DNA of 64,000 nucleotides from Flavobacterium ustbae. GTDB taxonomy: Bacteria; Bacteroidota; Bacteroidia; Flavobacteriales; Flavobacteriaceae. Shown here piece by piece: positions 25,718 to 33,648 of the stretch; the first letter of the stretch is position 1; every line of letters starts with the position of its first letter. The stretch covers positions 186,001-250,000 of the forward strand of contig NZ_RPOC01000004.1 of assembly GCF_003946915.1 (NCBI RefSeq), in the 5' to 3' direction. A model generated the notes under the pieces. That model saw only the letters and a program-made list of their open reading frames with translations, was not told the DNA's origin and made no database searches. The position numbers and the translations under genes are program-made.

Positions 25718-25731
25718 GTTTGGCGCTAGTT
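25701..25731. terminator. terminator overlapping the hydrolase 3' end
   Basis: AACTAGCGCCAA / TTGGCGCTAGTT with the TAA stop (25715-25717) in the loop, followed by a T-run; sits between convergent genes. Confidence 0.85.
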
Positions 25732-25739
25732 TTTTCTTT

Positions 25740-27326
25740 TTAAAGCAAAATACTTTTTTCAATATTAATTTGCTCTAAGAATGATTGATCGTGCGAAATC
25801 ACAAGTAGAGTTCCTTGATATTCATTGACAGCCGCGGTCAGAATTTCAATATTTTGAATATCTAAATTGTTTGTCGGCTCATCTAGAATTATAATTTCAG
25901 GAGAATCGCTGCTAATAGTCAAACAGCAAAGCATTAAACGCATTCTTTCGCCTCCGCTTAATGCACTGCAAGGCTTATCCCAATCATTTCTAGAAAATAA
26001 AAAGCGATTTAGTCTCATTTTTATTTCGTGTTCTTCTAAACCGCAATCATTAAAAAGCTGAGCCTGCTCGTAAATTTTAAGATTTTGATTCAATAAAGAA
26101 TAATCCTGATCAATATAAATTGCCTTTTTTACTAATGAAGTGATTTGCCCTTTCGTTGGACTCAGTTCTCCAAGAATAATTTTGATTAAAGTTGTTTTTC
26201 CCGAACCATTCAATCCTTTTATCGCGAGACGGTCACCAGACAGAATTTCAAAATTGAGATTTTCATTCCACAGCTCTTTTTCGCTATAACTATAATTGAG
26301 ATCCGAAGCTTTAAACAGAGTTTTGCCCTTTAGAAAAGAAGCATTCTGAAACCCAAATTTCATCTGATCTATCGAAGGCAAAGAAGATCGCAGCTGTCTC
26401 AAATCTTCAGAAATACCGCTGATTTTTTCGGCATGAACATCTTTTAGTTTCGAACTGCTATTTTCGGCTTTATTTCGAAGTGTATTCATCATGATTCTAG
26501 CAACGCCCGATTTTTCCTGTTTCTTTTTGCCTCGAGAATCTAATTTATTCTGACGTTCGACTGTTTCTCTTTCTTTTTCTTTGGCTTTTCGCAATGCTTT
26601 TTCTTTGTTTTGAACATCTTGTTCTAGAGCATTGTTTTCAACTTTTTTCTGTTCGCTATAAAAATCGTAACCACCGCCATAGACCGAAATTTCATTTTGG
26701 GTCATTTCTAATGTCTTGTTTAAGATATTAAGCAAAGTTCTGTCGTGGCTTACAATTAGAAGCGTACTTGTAGTTGACTTTATAAAATCGTAAAGCAATG
26801 TTCTTGCCTTAAAATCCAAATGATTACTAGGTTCGTCCAGCAAAATTAGCTTTGGTTCATGAATCATAATTCCAGCTAAAAAGACTTTCGTTTTTTGGCC
26901 TCCACTTAAGGTTTCCATTTTCTGCTTCAAATCCAAATCCTGCAGCTGCCAATACGATAAAGCTTCATTGCAGCGTTCTTCAATGGTCCAGTCGTCATCC
27001 AGTAATTGAAGATTTTCTTCGGTTACCACACCTTCAAGTATTTCTTTAAGTGAAGTTACTTTTTCTTTTATACGTAAAGCTTCAGCGATTGTAAGATCAT
27101 TAAACTGACCAAACAATTGCGGAACAAAGTAAGGTTTTGAATCTTGAATAATCTGTCCCGAAAAAGCAGCTAATTCGCCTGCAATAATTTTTAATAAAGT
27201 TGATTTTCCAACACCATTATTGCCGACCAAAGCGGTTTTATCGTGGTTGTTGAGTGTAAAACTAATGTTTTGAAACAGCATGTCTCTATTCTCATGCTGA
27301 TAGGAGATATTTTGAAGAATAAGCAT
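25740..27326 (-). CDS. ABC-F family ATPase
   Basis: 528 residues, two ABC domains in one chain and no membrane segments. Domain 1 has Walker A GNNGVGKST near 36 and signature LSGGQKTK; domain 2 has GLNGSGKTT and LSGGERMR. The two are joined by a charged linker about 215-290 rich in Lys/Glu (coiled coil). ABC-F proteins act on ribosomes, and some protect against antibiotics; the subgroup is not decidable here. A 111-nt leader separates an exact -7 box from the ATG. Confidence 0.88.
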   Translation of the reverse strand: MLILQNISYQHENRDMLFQNISFTLNNHDKTALVGNNGVGKSTLLKIIAGELAAFSGQIIQDSKPYFVPQLFGQFNDLTIAEALRIKEKVTSLKEILEGVVTEENLQLLDDDWTIEERCNEALSYWQLQDLDLKQKMETLSGGQKTKVFLAGIMIHEPKLILLDEPSNHLDFKARTLLYDFIKSTTSTLLIVSHDRTLLNILNKTLEMTQNEISVYGGGYDFYSEQKKVENNALEQDVQNKEKALRKAKEKERETVERQNKLDSRGKKKQEKSGVARIMMNTLRNKAENSSSKLKDVHAEKISGISEDLRQLRSSLPSIDQMKFGFQNASFLKGKTLFKASDLNYSYSEKELWNENLNFEILSGDRLAIKGLNGSGKTTLIKIILGELSPTKGQITSLVKKAIYIDQDYSLLNQNLKIYEQAQLFNDCGLEEHEIKMRLNRFLFSRNDWDKPCSALSGGERMRLMLCCLTISSDSPEIIILDEPTNNLDIQNIEILTAAVNEYQGTLLVISHDQSFLEQINIEKSILL

Positions 27327-27437
27327 AATTCCTTTCTTTTATAGATAAATATTATAGCAGCCATGTAATGTGGTTGCTTACTAAATTTTTCTGAAAGAAA
27401 TTATTTTTCACATAGAGCGAGACTTATTTAAGAGGTG

Positions 27438-27445
27438 CAAAGATA
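27438..27445 (-). promoter_or_regulatory. -7 element for the ABC-F gene
   Basis: Minus strand TATCTTTG, exact TAnnTTTG match; the implied 5' leader is about 105 nt, long for this genome. Confidence 0.5.
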
Positions 27446-27467
27446 TTTATTTTAGCTTTAAAAATCA

Positions 27468-27504
27468 AAAAACCATTCGTTACAATGGTATCGAATGGTT
27501 TTTT
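27468..27504 (-). terminator. terminator after the lipoprotein gene at 27532
   Basis: AAAAACCATTCG / CGAATGGTTTTTT hairpin with U-run in the minus transcript. Confidence 0.75.
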
Positions 27505-27531
27505 GTATCGAATTAGAATCTAATTCTTCGT

Positions 27532-27900
27532 TTAAATTTTATCAAATGTTAGTTTGGCTTCTTTGGTATCTAAAATTAATTTATCTTCTGTTATAGTACT
27601 TTCGCAAACATAAGGAGTACCAACTTCATCTTTAATAACAAGCTTTTTGCCTTTTTGTGATAACGCATAAGTCCCGTCTGTGATTTCACGAAGCAAATAT
27701 CCTGTTACATGTCCATCTTCTGTAAAAGTTAGCATGCCATTGGTTAAAATCGCATTTTTTGTAGAATCAGAAGCAGTTTCTTTTAGTTCTACGGCAGTAA
27801 CTTTCCATGAATTTATTAGTTTGTTTCTTTTATTATGACATGAAACCAATAATACGACAGCAAAGGCAATTACGAAAGTAAATAATTTTGAGTTTTTCAT
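27532..27900 (-). CDS. small lipoprotein, lipocalin-like
   Basis: 122 residues from the ATG at 27900 (MKNSKLFTF). The longer upstream extension is rejected because this Met begins a standard lipoprotein signal, LLVSC-HNKRN. After the lipobox Cys, the pattern LINSWKVTAVEL ... GMLTFTEDGHVTGY ... GTYALSQKGKKLVI ... LILDTKEAKLTF is that of Bacteroidota lipocalin-like lipoproteins. Probably outer-membrane or periplasmic; ligand unknown. Confidence 0.75.
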   Translation of the reverse strand: MKNSKLFTFVIAFAVVLLVSCHNKRNKLINSWKVTAVELKETASDSTKNAILTNGMLTFTEDGHVTGYLLREITDGTYALSQKGKKLVIKDEVGTPYVCESTITEDKLILDTKEAKLTFDKI

Positions 27901-28115
27901 GATTTTGAGATTAAAAGTTAAACAGGAAAAAGTTACAAAAAAAAATAACATTAAAATATTCGTTATCAAATATTTATAAAGTTTTTTTTTACTTCTAAAT
28001 TTGAATTGCTTTTAATACGGAAAGCCTTTGTTCTCGGTACTTTAACTGATAACCAAGTATTTACAATTTGCTTGCAAATCTGGTCAAAATTAGTCAGACA
28101 AGCTTTTTGAGGCGC

Positions 28116-29048
28116 TTAGTTAAGTGTCAAAGCTCCCAAAATTTCTTCATACATGAAGGGTCCTCCAGGATAAGTTGCCGTGTAATCTAAGTTCATCCAG
28201 ACTTGCCCACGTTCATCTATATGATAATGCAGTTTTTTACCATAACTTTCTTTTGCGAAGAGAACATTTTTGATAAGATAATTGACTTTTTCCAAATCAA
28301 TCATCGAACCGATTAAAATTTCTGGGTAGATATGCCCTTTGGTATGAATAAGACGTGGAGTTCCGCCAATAGAGCGTATGGCCGCAGCCATCAAGATAGA
28401 GTGATCATCGCAATCGCCGGAGAAATACTCTAAAGATTCGCTGGCAGTTGCGATGTAATCACCTTCTTTTGGATCGTTTACATAATTCCATCTGCCGTTT
28501 ATTTCTTTAAAAACAGCAAAACACTGAATGATGGTTCTATAGTCTGAATAGCCTCTTATGCCTTTAAAATGCTTTGTTGTTGCCATAATAGCAAAATTTC
28601 GCACTTTAGGATTTTGGTATTCTATTGCATTGATAATCTTTGTTTTATTAGGAAACGGAAGCAGTTTTGCCACAATAATATCTTGCGGAAACGGATTGTC
28701 TGACATGGTGTAAACCATAGAATTATAATCTTCTGAGATTTCGCTGAAACCATAATTTCCAATGACCGATCCGTAAAATAAAATTAGGAGATAAACTGCA
28801 ACACATAAAATAATTATTGTTCTGAGATACATCAGAAGAAAAAAGATTGCAGCAAAAACAAAAATAAAGATAAATACGCGATCTAGATTGAATGCCCATT
28901 CCAGATCGATTAAGTTTTGATGCAGTATGATGAAAATCGGTATGGTTATCAATAGACTCAACAGCGAAATAATAATCCTGTCCCACGGGGATTTCACCTG
29001 TAGCTTGGATTTTAAATACGGTAAGTCAATTTTAGGGAATTTCATCAT
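28116..29048 (-). CDS. membrane protein with transglutaminase-like domain
   Basis: About 310 residues from the ATG at 29048 (MMKFPKIDLP); a TTG three codons upstream is less likely. Three hydrophobic helices about 28-100, then a transglutaminase/cysteine-protease-like domain. Catalytic triad candidates: Cys in SGDCDDHS, His in KGHIYPE and Asp in NLDYTA. The family includes peptidases and enzymes of cell-surface maturation. It begins 18 bp after the stop of the substrate-binding-like gene, so the two are an operon. Confidence 0.82.
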   Translation of the reverse strand: MMKFPKIDLPYLKSKLQVKSPWDRIIISLLSLLITIPIFIILHQNLIDLEWAFNLDRVFIFIFVFAAIFFLLMYLRTIIILCVAVYLLILFYGSVIGNYGFSEISEDYNSMVYTMSDNPFPQDIIVAKLLPFPNKTKIINAIEYQNPKVRNFAIMATTKHFKGIRGYSDYRTIIQCFAVFKEINGRWNYVNDPKEGDYIATASESLEYFSGDCDDHSILMAAAIRSIGGTPRLIHTKGHIYPEILIGSMIDLEKVNYLIKNVLFAKESYGKKLHYHIDERGQVWMNLDYTATYPGGPFMYEEILGALTLN

Positions 29049-29066
29049 ACAAATCAAAAAGCAGTA

Positions 29067-29918
29067 TTACAATGCTTTTACTGTTTCTACAAAAATACTT
29101 TTTTTATCAATAATTCCCAGATCAAATAATTGATTTTGAATTTTATTAAAAGATTTTTCTGTCAAATTTTTCTGTGACCACTGTGTCAGTTTCAGCCATT
29201 CTTTAATATCTTCGGCTTTCTGATTAAACAGTTTAGACAATTTCTTGTCAATTTCTGGAATCTCTTTAAAATCAACCGTCGTTTTATTGATTATTTTAAG
29301 GATCTTTTCTACCGTTTTGGCATTCTTTTTTAAGAATTCGTCGCGACCTACAATGATAAATGATGGCCAAGGAGTAGGGCAGTCGTCTATTCTTCTAAAA
29401 ATTCCTTTGTCTACAAGAGGTTTAGTCATAAAACGCTCCCACATAAAATAATCGGCTTTTTTGTTCGTCAGAGCATCTACAGCGCCATCTATTGTGTTTA
29501 CGATTTCAAACTGAAGATCATCCATTGCCCAGCCTTGTTCATTTGCATTTACATAAGCCATCAATTGTGATCCTGAACCCAATCTCGAAATAGCCGCTTT
29601 TTTGTTTTTAAGATCTCTCAACGTTTGAAAGTCAGAATTAGCATCAACATGAATTCCCCAGATTAAAGGTGATTGAACATAAATCTGGATAATTTTACTC
29701 GGATTGCCGGCCGAGATATCTTTTAGAATTCCTTCGGTCAAAATAACAGCAAGATCTGTTTCTCCGTCGCGAAGCATTTGACACATTTTTCCTGTGCCTT
29801 CAGGAACATTTGTCCATTGTAAATCGATGTTCTCTTCTTCAAATTCGCCGTTTTCGATACAGAGATGCCACGGCAAATTGAAGTGCTCTGGAACACCCGC
29901 AATTTTGACAGTTTTCAT
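29067..29918 (-). CDS. periplasmic-binding-fold protein (NMT1/SsuA-like) lacking a signal peptide
   Basis: 283 residues with the type-II binding-protein fold: VKIAGVPEHFNLPWHLCIENGEF at the start, GETDLAVILTEGILKDI near 52-68, and the hinge strands AAISRLGSGSQLMAY near 110. Relatives bind thiamine precursors, taurine or sulfonates for ABC import. Here there is no signal sequence, and no permease or ATPase gene adjoins; instead a transglutaminase-like membrane protein follows. It may be a cytoplasmic enzyme or binding protein. Confidence 0.8.
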   Translation of the reverse strand: MKTVKIAGVPEHFNLPWHLCIENGEFEEENIDLQWTNVPEGTGKMCQMLRDGETDLAVILTEGILKDISAGNPSKIIQIYVQSPLIWGIHVDANSDFQTLRDLKNKKAAISRLGSGSQLMAYVNANEQGWAMDDLQFEIVNTIDGAVDALTNKKADYFMWERFMTKPLVDKGIFRRIDDCPTPWPSFIIVGRDEFLKKNAKTVEKILKIINKTTVDFKEIPEIDKKLSKLFNQKAEDIKEWLKLTQWSQKNLTEKSFNKIQNQLFDLGIIDKKSIFVETVKAL

Positions 29919-30012
29919 TTATTTTAAGTTTAAGTTAAGTTGCTTGGTATGCGTATGCGTAATCTAAATATATAATGTATGGTTAGTTTTGCTTTCTTAT
30001 TGAAATTAATTT

Positions 30013-30156
30013 AACACATAGAAACATAGATTTTTAAAGCTTTTAAAGGCGTTTCACTATTTTCAGTCCATCCCGAAGCTTCGGGACTATGTGTTAAAGC
30101 TTGCTTTTTCTGTAATCTTAAAAACAAACAATAAAAAATCTATGTTTCTATGTGTT
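30013..30156. repeat. 144-bp foldback element with perfect 23-bp inverted ends
   Basis: Left end AACACATAGAAACATAGATT plus TTT (30013-30035); right end is its exact reverse complement (30134-30156). The 98-bp interior carries the 16-bp palindrome TCCCGAAGCTTCGGGA at 30071-30086 and no ORF. MITE-like; no target duplication is obvious. Confidence 0.8.
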
Positions 30157-30167
30157 TAGATTAAATT

Positions 30168-30644
30168 TTAATTTTTTAATAAATCTGCCCTATGTTTTTC
30201 TGAAAGGCAAGGTTCTGCAAATTCAATGATTTCTTGAGATTCATATTCATTCAAAATGCTTCTTACCAAAGAATAATCAACATCTTTGCCAATCTCTGCA
30301 GCAAAAAAGGTATCGTTTAATGCTTCCGACAAACAATTAATTGCCTTTAACTTTTCTCGAATAATTTCTTTGTCAAAACCTTTTTCTAAAATAGCTATTT
30401 GCACAATCGAATTTCCAGAATTCTGAATGGTCTTTCTGTGCATGAATTTTTCTTCTGTTTCATCAAATTCAGCATAAAAAAGATCATCTGTAGCAATCAA
30501 AGGCCCGAAAAATGGAATATTATCCAGTTTAAAAAGACCTTTCTCCAAATCTATAATTTCTGCCCACATCGTTTCAGATACTACTTCGTCTAGATAATCA
30601 CTATAATATTTAAATAGTATTTTTTTATGAGTTTCCTGTTCCAT
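30168..30644 (-). CDS. DUF4265-like protein
   Basis: 158 residues, cytoplasmic. The SETMWAEIIDLEKGLFKLDNIPFFGPLIATDDLFYAEFDE segment (about 18-60) matches the shape of DUF4265 proteins: a Trp-led strand, N-I-P-F-F-x-P and a D-D-x-F-x-A motif. Function unknown. Starts 3 bp after the end of the frameshifted VOC gene, so it was likely translated with it. Confidence 0.65.
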   Translation of the reverse strand: MEQETHKKILFKYYSDYLDEVVSETMWAEIIDLEKGLFKLDNIPFFGPLIATDDLFYAEFDETEEKFMHRKTIQNSGNSIVQIAILEKGFDKEIIREKLKAINCLSEALNDTFFAAEIGKDVDYSLVRSILNEYESQEIIEFAEPCLSEKHRADLLKN

Positions 30645-30647
30645 TCT

Positions 30648-31035
30648 TTAATTTAATTTTGTTGCTTTTAATGGCGAAATTACGATGCGATAACTGTCTG
30701 GATCAAGAAACATTCTTCCATTTTCATTCCAGTATGTATTTACTGCTTCAAATAAATTCAATATTATGATCCATAATTTGCATGTACAGCAAATTGTATT
30801 TTCTAATTGTATCCGGATAAAGAACCAATATATCATCTTCATCAAAAACGTGAGCCACCTTTGTTACAGATTGCGTAAATTCGAAATGCCAATCTAAATC
30901 TGGTTTTCCTATAAAAACGCCATCATAATTGTTGTGATTTTGAAAACCTCCTAAACGTTCAAATCCTAAAACATGGACATAGAAGTTTTCAATTTCCTTT
31001 AGATTATTCGTATGCCGTGCAACTCTCAAATGCAT
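30648..31035 (-). pseudogene. VOC-family protein gene, frameshifted
   Basis: The first frame (from ATG 31035) covers a VOC domain start (MHLRVARHTNNLKEIENFYVHVLGF), FEFTQS and EDDILVLYP, then stops at 30748 after HNIEFI. One base out of frame the sequence continues EAVNTYWNENGRMFLDPDSYRIVI, which is the expected C-terminal VOC strand set. Removing one base in the A/T run near 30750-30756 gives a 128-residue protein of normal family length. So either the gene is broken by a one-base insertion or the base is a sequencing error. Confidence 0.82.
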
Positions 31036-31060
31036 CTGAATTTATTGTCGTTTTTTAAAA

Positions 31061-31930
31061 TTATTTCTCTGCCATCTTGTTTAAGGTATAAGCAATTAGC
31101 TCATCGACTGCTTTGTACGGATCATTACTAAAAGTTCCGCTTGCACGATTTGCAATAATTGCATTCAACGATAGTGCATTATGTCCTAACAAAGCAGAAA
31201 GTCCATAAATAGCTGCCGTTTCCATTTCTAAATTAGTGATTTTAGTTTCATTAAAACTAAAATTATCCATTTTATTATTTAATTCTTCATCCTGAATATT
31301 CAAACGCAAAACTCTTCCCTGCGGACCGTAGAATCCGCCAGCAGTTGCAGTAATTCCTTTAAAAATTCGATCAGATTCAATTAATTTTTCCAATGCTTCA
31401 GAACATTGCGTTACGTACGGTTTTCCTTTCTTAGGATCCCAATTCGTATGTTTTACAAACGCATCTTCAATTTCTGTAATAGAAACATCGTCGATTAAGT
31501 AGGAGCGAAGCATGTTATCTAATCCTAAACCAAATTTAGACATTACAAAGCTGTCAACCGGAATATCTTCCTGCAACGAACCCGAAGTTCCAATTCTAAT
31601 AATATTCAACGAAATTAAATTTTCTTTTTGCTGACGCGTTTCTAAATCAATATTCACCAAAGCATCAAGCTCATTTAGCACAATATCAATATTATCTGGG
31701 CCAATTCCTGTAGAAACAACAGAAATTCTTTTTCCTTTATAAATACCCGTTTGGGTTTTAAATTCTCTTTTTTGAGCAGAATGTTCGATTGAATCGAAAA
31801 ACTGAGTAATTTTTTCTACTCTATTTTGGTCACCAACAAAAATAATGTCGTGTGCTATATGTTCTGGACGAAGATTTAAGTGATAAACACTCCCGTCTGG
31901 ATTAAGTATTAATTCTGATGATTGGATCAT
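31061..31930 (-). CDS. nucleoside phosphorylase (uridine phosphorylase-like)
   Basis: 289 residues, PNP/UDP phosphorylase fold. Phosphate site IRIGTSGSLQ near 109-118 and nucleoside/ribose site NLEMETAAIYGL near 230-241, where the E-M-E motif contacts the ribose. N-terminal strand HIAHDIIFVGDQNR near 23-36. Cleaves nucleosides with phosphate in the salvage pathway. Cytoplasmic, probably hexameric. ATG at 31930. Confidence 0.88.
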   Translation of the reverse strand: MIQSSELILNPDGSVYHLNLRPEHIAHDIIFVGDQNRVEKITQFFDSIEHSAQKREFKTQTGIYKGKRISVVSTGIGPDNIDIVLNELDALVNIDLETRQQKENLISLNIIRIGTSGSLQEDIPVDSFVMSKFGLGLDNMLRSYLIDDVSITEIEDAFVKHTNWDPKKGKPYVTQCSEALEKLIESDRIFKGITATAGGFYGPQGRVLRLNIQDEELNNKMDNFSFNETKITNLEMETAAIYGLSALLGHNALSLNAIIANRASGTFSNDPYKAVDELIAYTLNKMAEK

Positions 31931-31978
31931 TTCTTTTAAGGTGCTAAGTTACTAAGGTACAAAGGTTCAAAGGTTCTT

Positions 31979-32055
31979 CAAAAAATTCCAATTTTTGAAA
32001 TTCCAAATTCCAAGCATTACGTATTTGGAATTTGGGATTTATCTTTTGGAATTTC
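31979..32055. repeat. ATTCCAAATTCC-family repeat
   Basis: AAATTCCAATTTTTGAAATT, CCAAATTCCAA, then TTTGGAATTTGGGATTT and TTTTGGAATTTC; imperfect hairpin. Confidence 0.65.
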
Positions 32056-32060
32056 ATTTT

Positions 32061-32393
32061 TTATCCTCCAACACGTTTGGTTTTAAAGCCTTTTTCTTTT
32101 AAGATTGCCATAATTTTATCTCGATAATCGCCTTGAATTATGATCGAATCGTCTTTAAAAGTTCCGCCAACGCTTAATTTGGTTTTAATTTCTTTGGCTA
32201 AGATTTTAAAATCTTCGTTAGAGCCTTCATAACCTTCAATTATAGTCGTTGCTTTTCCTTTTCTTTTTTCAAATTTACAAATCATAGGTTCTTTCTGAAC
32301 ATAGAGAACGTGTTCTTGTTCTTCAACTTGTTCAGACTCATTCGATTCTTCGTGATCTGGAAATAGATTTTTTAATTGATCTTTTAAATCCAT
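32061..32393 (-). CDS. SUI1/eIF1-like translation factor (YciH type)
   Basis: 110 residues. The SUI1 fold occupies about 45-110: KRKGKATTIIEGYEGSNED, KLSVGGTFKDDSIIIQGDYR and IMAILKEKGFKTKRVGG. The K-x-x-x-x-G-G-T and G-D-x-R elements are typical. Family members affect initiation fidelity in bacteria. The N-terminal 40 residues are acidic (ESNESEQVEEQEH). Stands alone between repeats. Confidence 0.9.
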   Translation of the reverse strand: MDLKDQLKNLFPDHEESNESEQVEEQEHVLYVQKEPMICKFEKRKGKATTIIEGYEGSNEDFKILAKEIKTKLSVGGTFKDDSIIIQGDYRDKIMAILKEKGFKTKRVGG

Positions 32394-32436
32394 AAATTTT
32401 TATGCTAAAATAAATTCGAATAAATATAAAAAATTA

Positions 32437-32477
32437 AATTCCAAATCCCAATACGAGTTTGGAATTTGGAATTTTTT
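32437..32477. repeat. ATTCCAAATTCC-family repeat with TCCCGAGGCTTCGGGA palindrome
   Basis: AAATTCCAAATCCCAATACG / TTTGGAATTTGGAATTT hairpin, followed at 32480-32495 by the palindrome TCCCGAGGCTTCGGGA. Confidence 0.7.
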
Positions 32478-32509
32478 AATCCCGAGGCTTCGGGAGAAAT
32501 TTAAAAATT

Positions 32510-33460
32510 TTACTTTTTAATTAAACCTAATTCTACTAAACGTTCGTATAAGAATTCACCAGCAGAAATATCTTCAAATTTCTTTGGATTTTCTTCATCA
32601 ATACAGTTTTCAAGGCAATCCAGACGCATATCGCTTACTGGGTGCATGAAAAATGGAATTGAATAACGTGAAGTTCCCCACAATTCTCTCGGCGGATTTA
32701 CCACTTGGTGAATTGTAGATTTTAATTTATTGTTTGTGTGTCGAGATAACATATCTCCAACATTAATCACTAATTCGTCATCTTGCGCAATAGCATCAAT
32801 CCATTCGCCATCATGATTTTGAACCTGTAATCCTTTACCTTGAGCTCCCATCAAAAGTGTAATCAAGTTGATGTCGCCGTGAGCTGCCGCACGAATAGCA
32901 TTTTCTGGCTCAGAAGTAATAGGAGGGTAATGAATTGGTCTCAAAATAGAGTTTCCTTCTTTTGCATATTCGTCAAAATAAAACTCATCCAAACCTAAAT
33001 GTAAAGCCAAAGCTCTTAAAACATAAACACCCGTTTTTTCTAGTTTTTGATATGCTTCTTTACCAACTGCGTTAAAACGTGGTAATTCGGTAACTTCAAC
33101 ATTGTCTGGGTATTCAGAAGCCCATCTTGAATCTTTGTCAACATATTGTCCAAAATGCCAAAATTCTTTCAAGTCTCCTTCTTTTCGTCCTTTAGCATGT
33201 TCTTTTCCAAAAGAAACATAGCCTCTTTGTCCGCCAATTCCAGGAATTTCATATTTATGCTTAGTTTCTATTGGCAAGGCGAAAAAATTTCTAATTTCAC
33301 CATAAAGTTCGTTTACCAATTGATCATCAAGAAAATGACCTTTTAAGGCTACGAAGCCAATGTTTTCAAATGCACTGCCGATTTCATTTACAAATTTTTG
33401 TTTACGTTTCGGGTCGTCCGAAAGGAAATCACGTAAGTCTACACTAGGAATGTTTTGCAT
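32510..33460 (-). CDS. isopenicillin N synthase-like 2-oxoglutarate/Fe(II) oxygenase
   Basis: 316 residues, double-stranded beta-helix oxygenase. DIOX_N segment at the start (SVDLRDFLSDDPKRKQKFV); iron ligands His and Asp in AAHGDINLITLL near 209-212 and the distal His in STIHQVVNPP near 268. The co-substrate motif R-x-S is in SRYSIPFF near 281. The family oxidises small metabolites; lone members in Flavobacteria have no assigned substrate. ATG at 33460. Confidence 0.88.
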   Translation of the reverse strand: MQNIPSVDLRDFLSDDPKRKQKFVNEIGSAFENIGFVALKGHFLDDQLVNELYGEIRNFFALPIETKHKYEIPGIGGQRGYVSFGKEHAKGRKEGDLKEFWHFGQYVDKDSRWASEYPDNVEVTELPRFNAVGKEAYQKLEKTGVYVLRALALHLGLDEFYFDEYAKEGNSILRPIHYPPITSEPENAIRAAAHGDINLITLLMGAQGKGLQVQNHDGEWIDAIAQDDELVINVGDMLSRHTNNKLKSTIHQVVNPPRELWGTSRYSIPFFMHPVSDMRLDCLENCIDEENPKKFEDISAGEFLYERLVELGLIKK

Positions 33461-33616
33461 ACTTTACATTTTTTATTTAAAGAAAGAAAGGTGTCATAAG
33501 TACCTTTCGCTAACAAAGGTATAGAATATTTTAGAAAATAATCTTACGCTCAGGCATTAAAGCTTGCTTCGAATTAAATTTTTATTCCCAAAACCTATAA
33601 AATTAACGCAAATTGT

Positions 33617-33624
33617 TATATTTG
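33617..33624 (+). promoter_or_regulatory. -7 element of the E1 dehydrogenase gene
   Basis: TATATTTG, exact consensus, 24 bp before the ATG at 33649. Confidence 0.6.
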
Positions 33625-33648
33625 AAACACTAAAAAACAAAAAATTAC

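Noticed and set aside
27327..27437. Leader ORF (ATGGCTGCTATA...) before the ABC-F gene
   Set aside because: It overlaps the gene out of frame, with no stop before the start codon and no clear hairpins.
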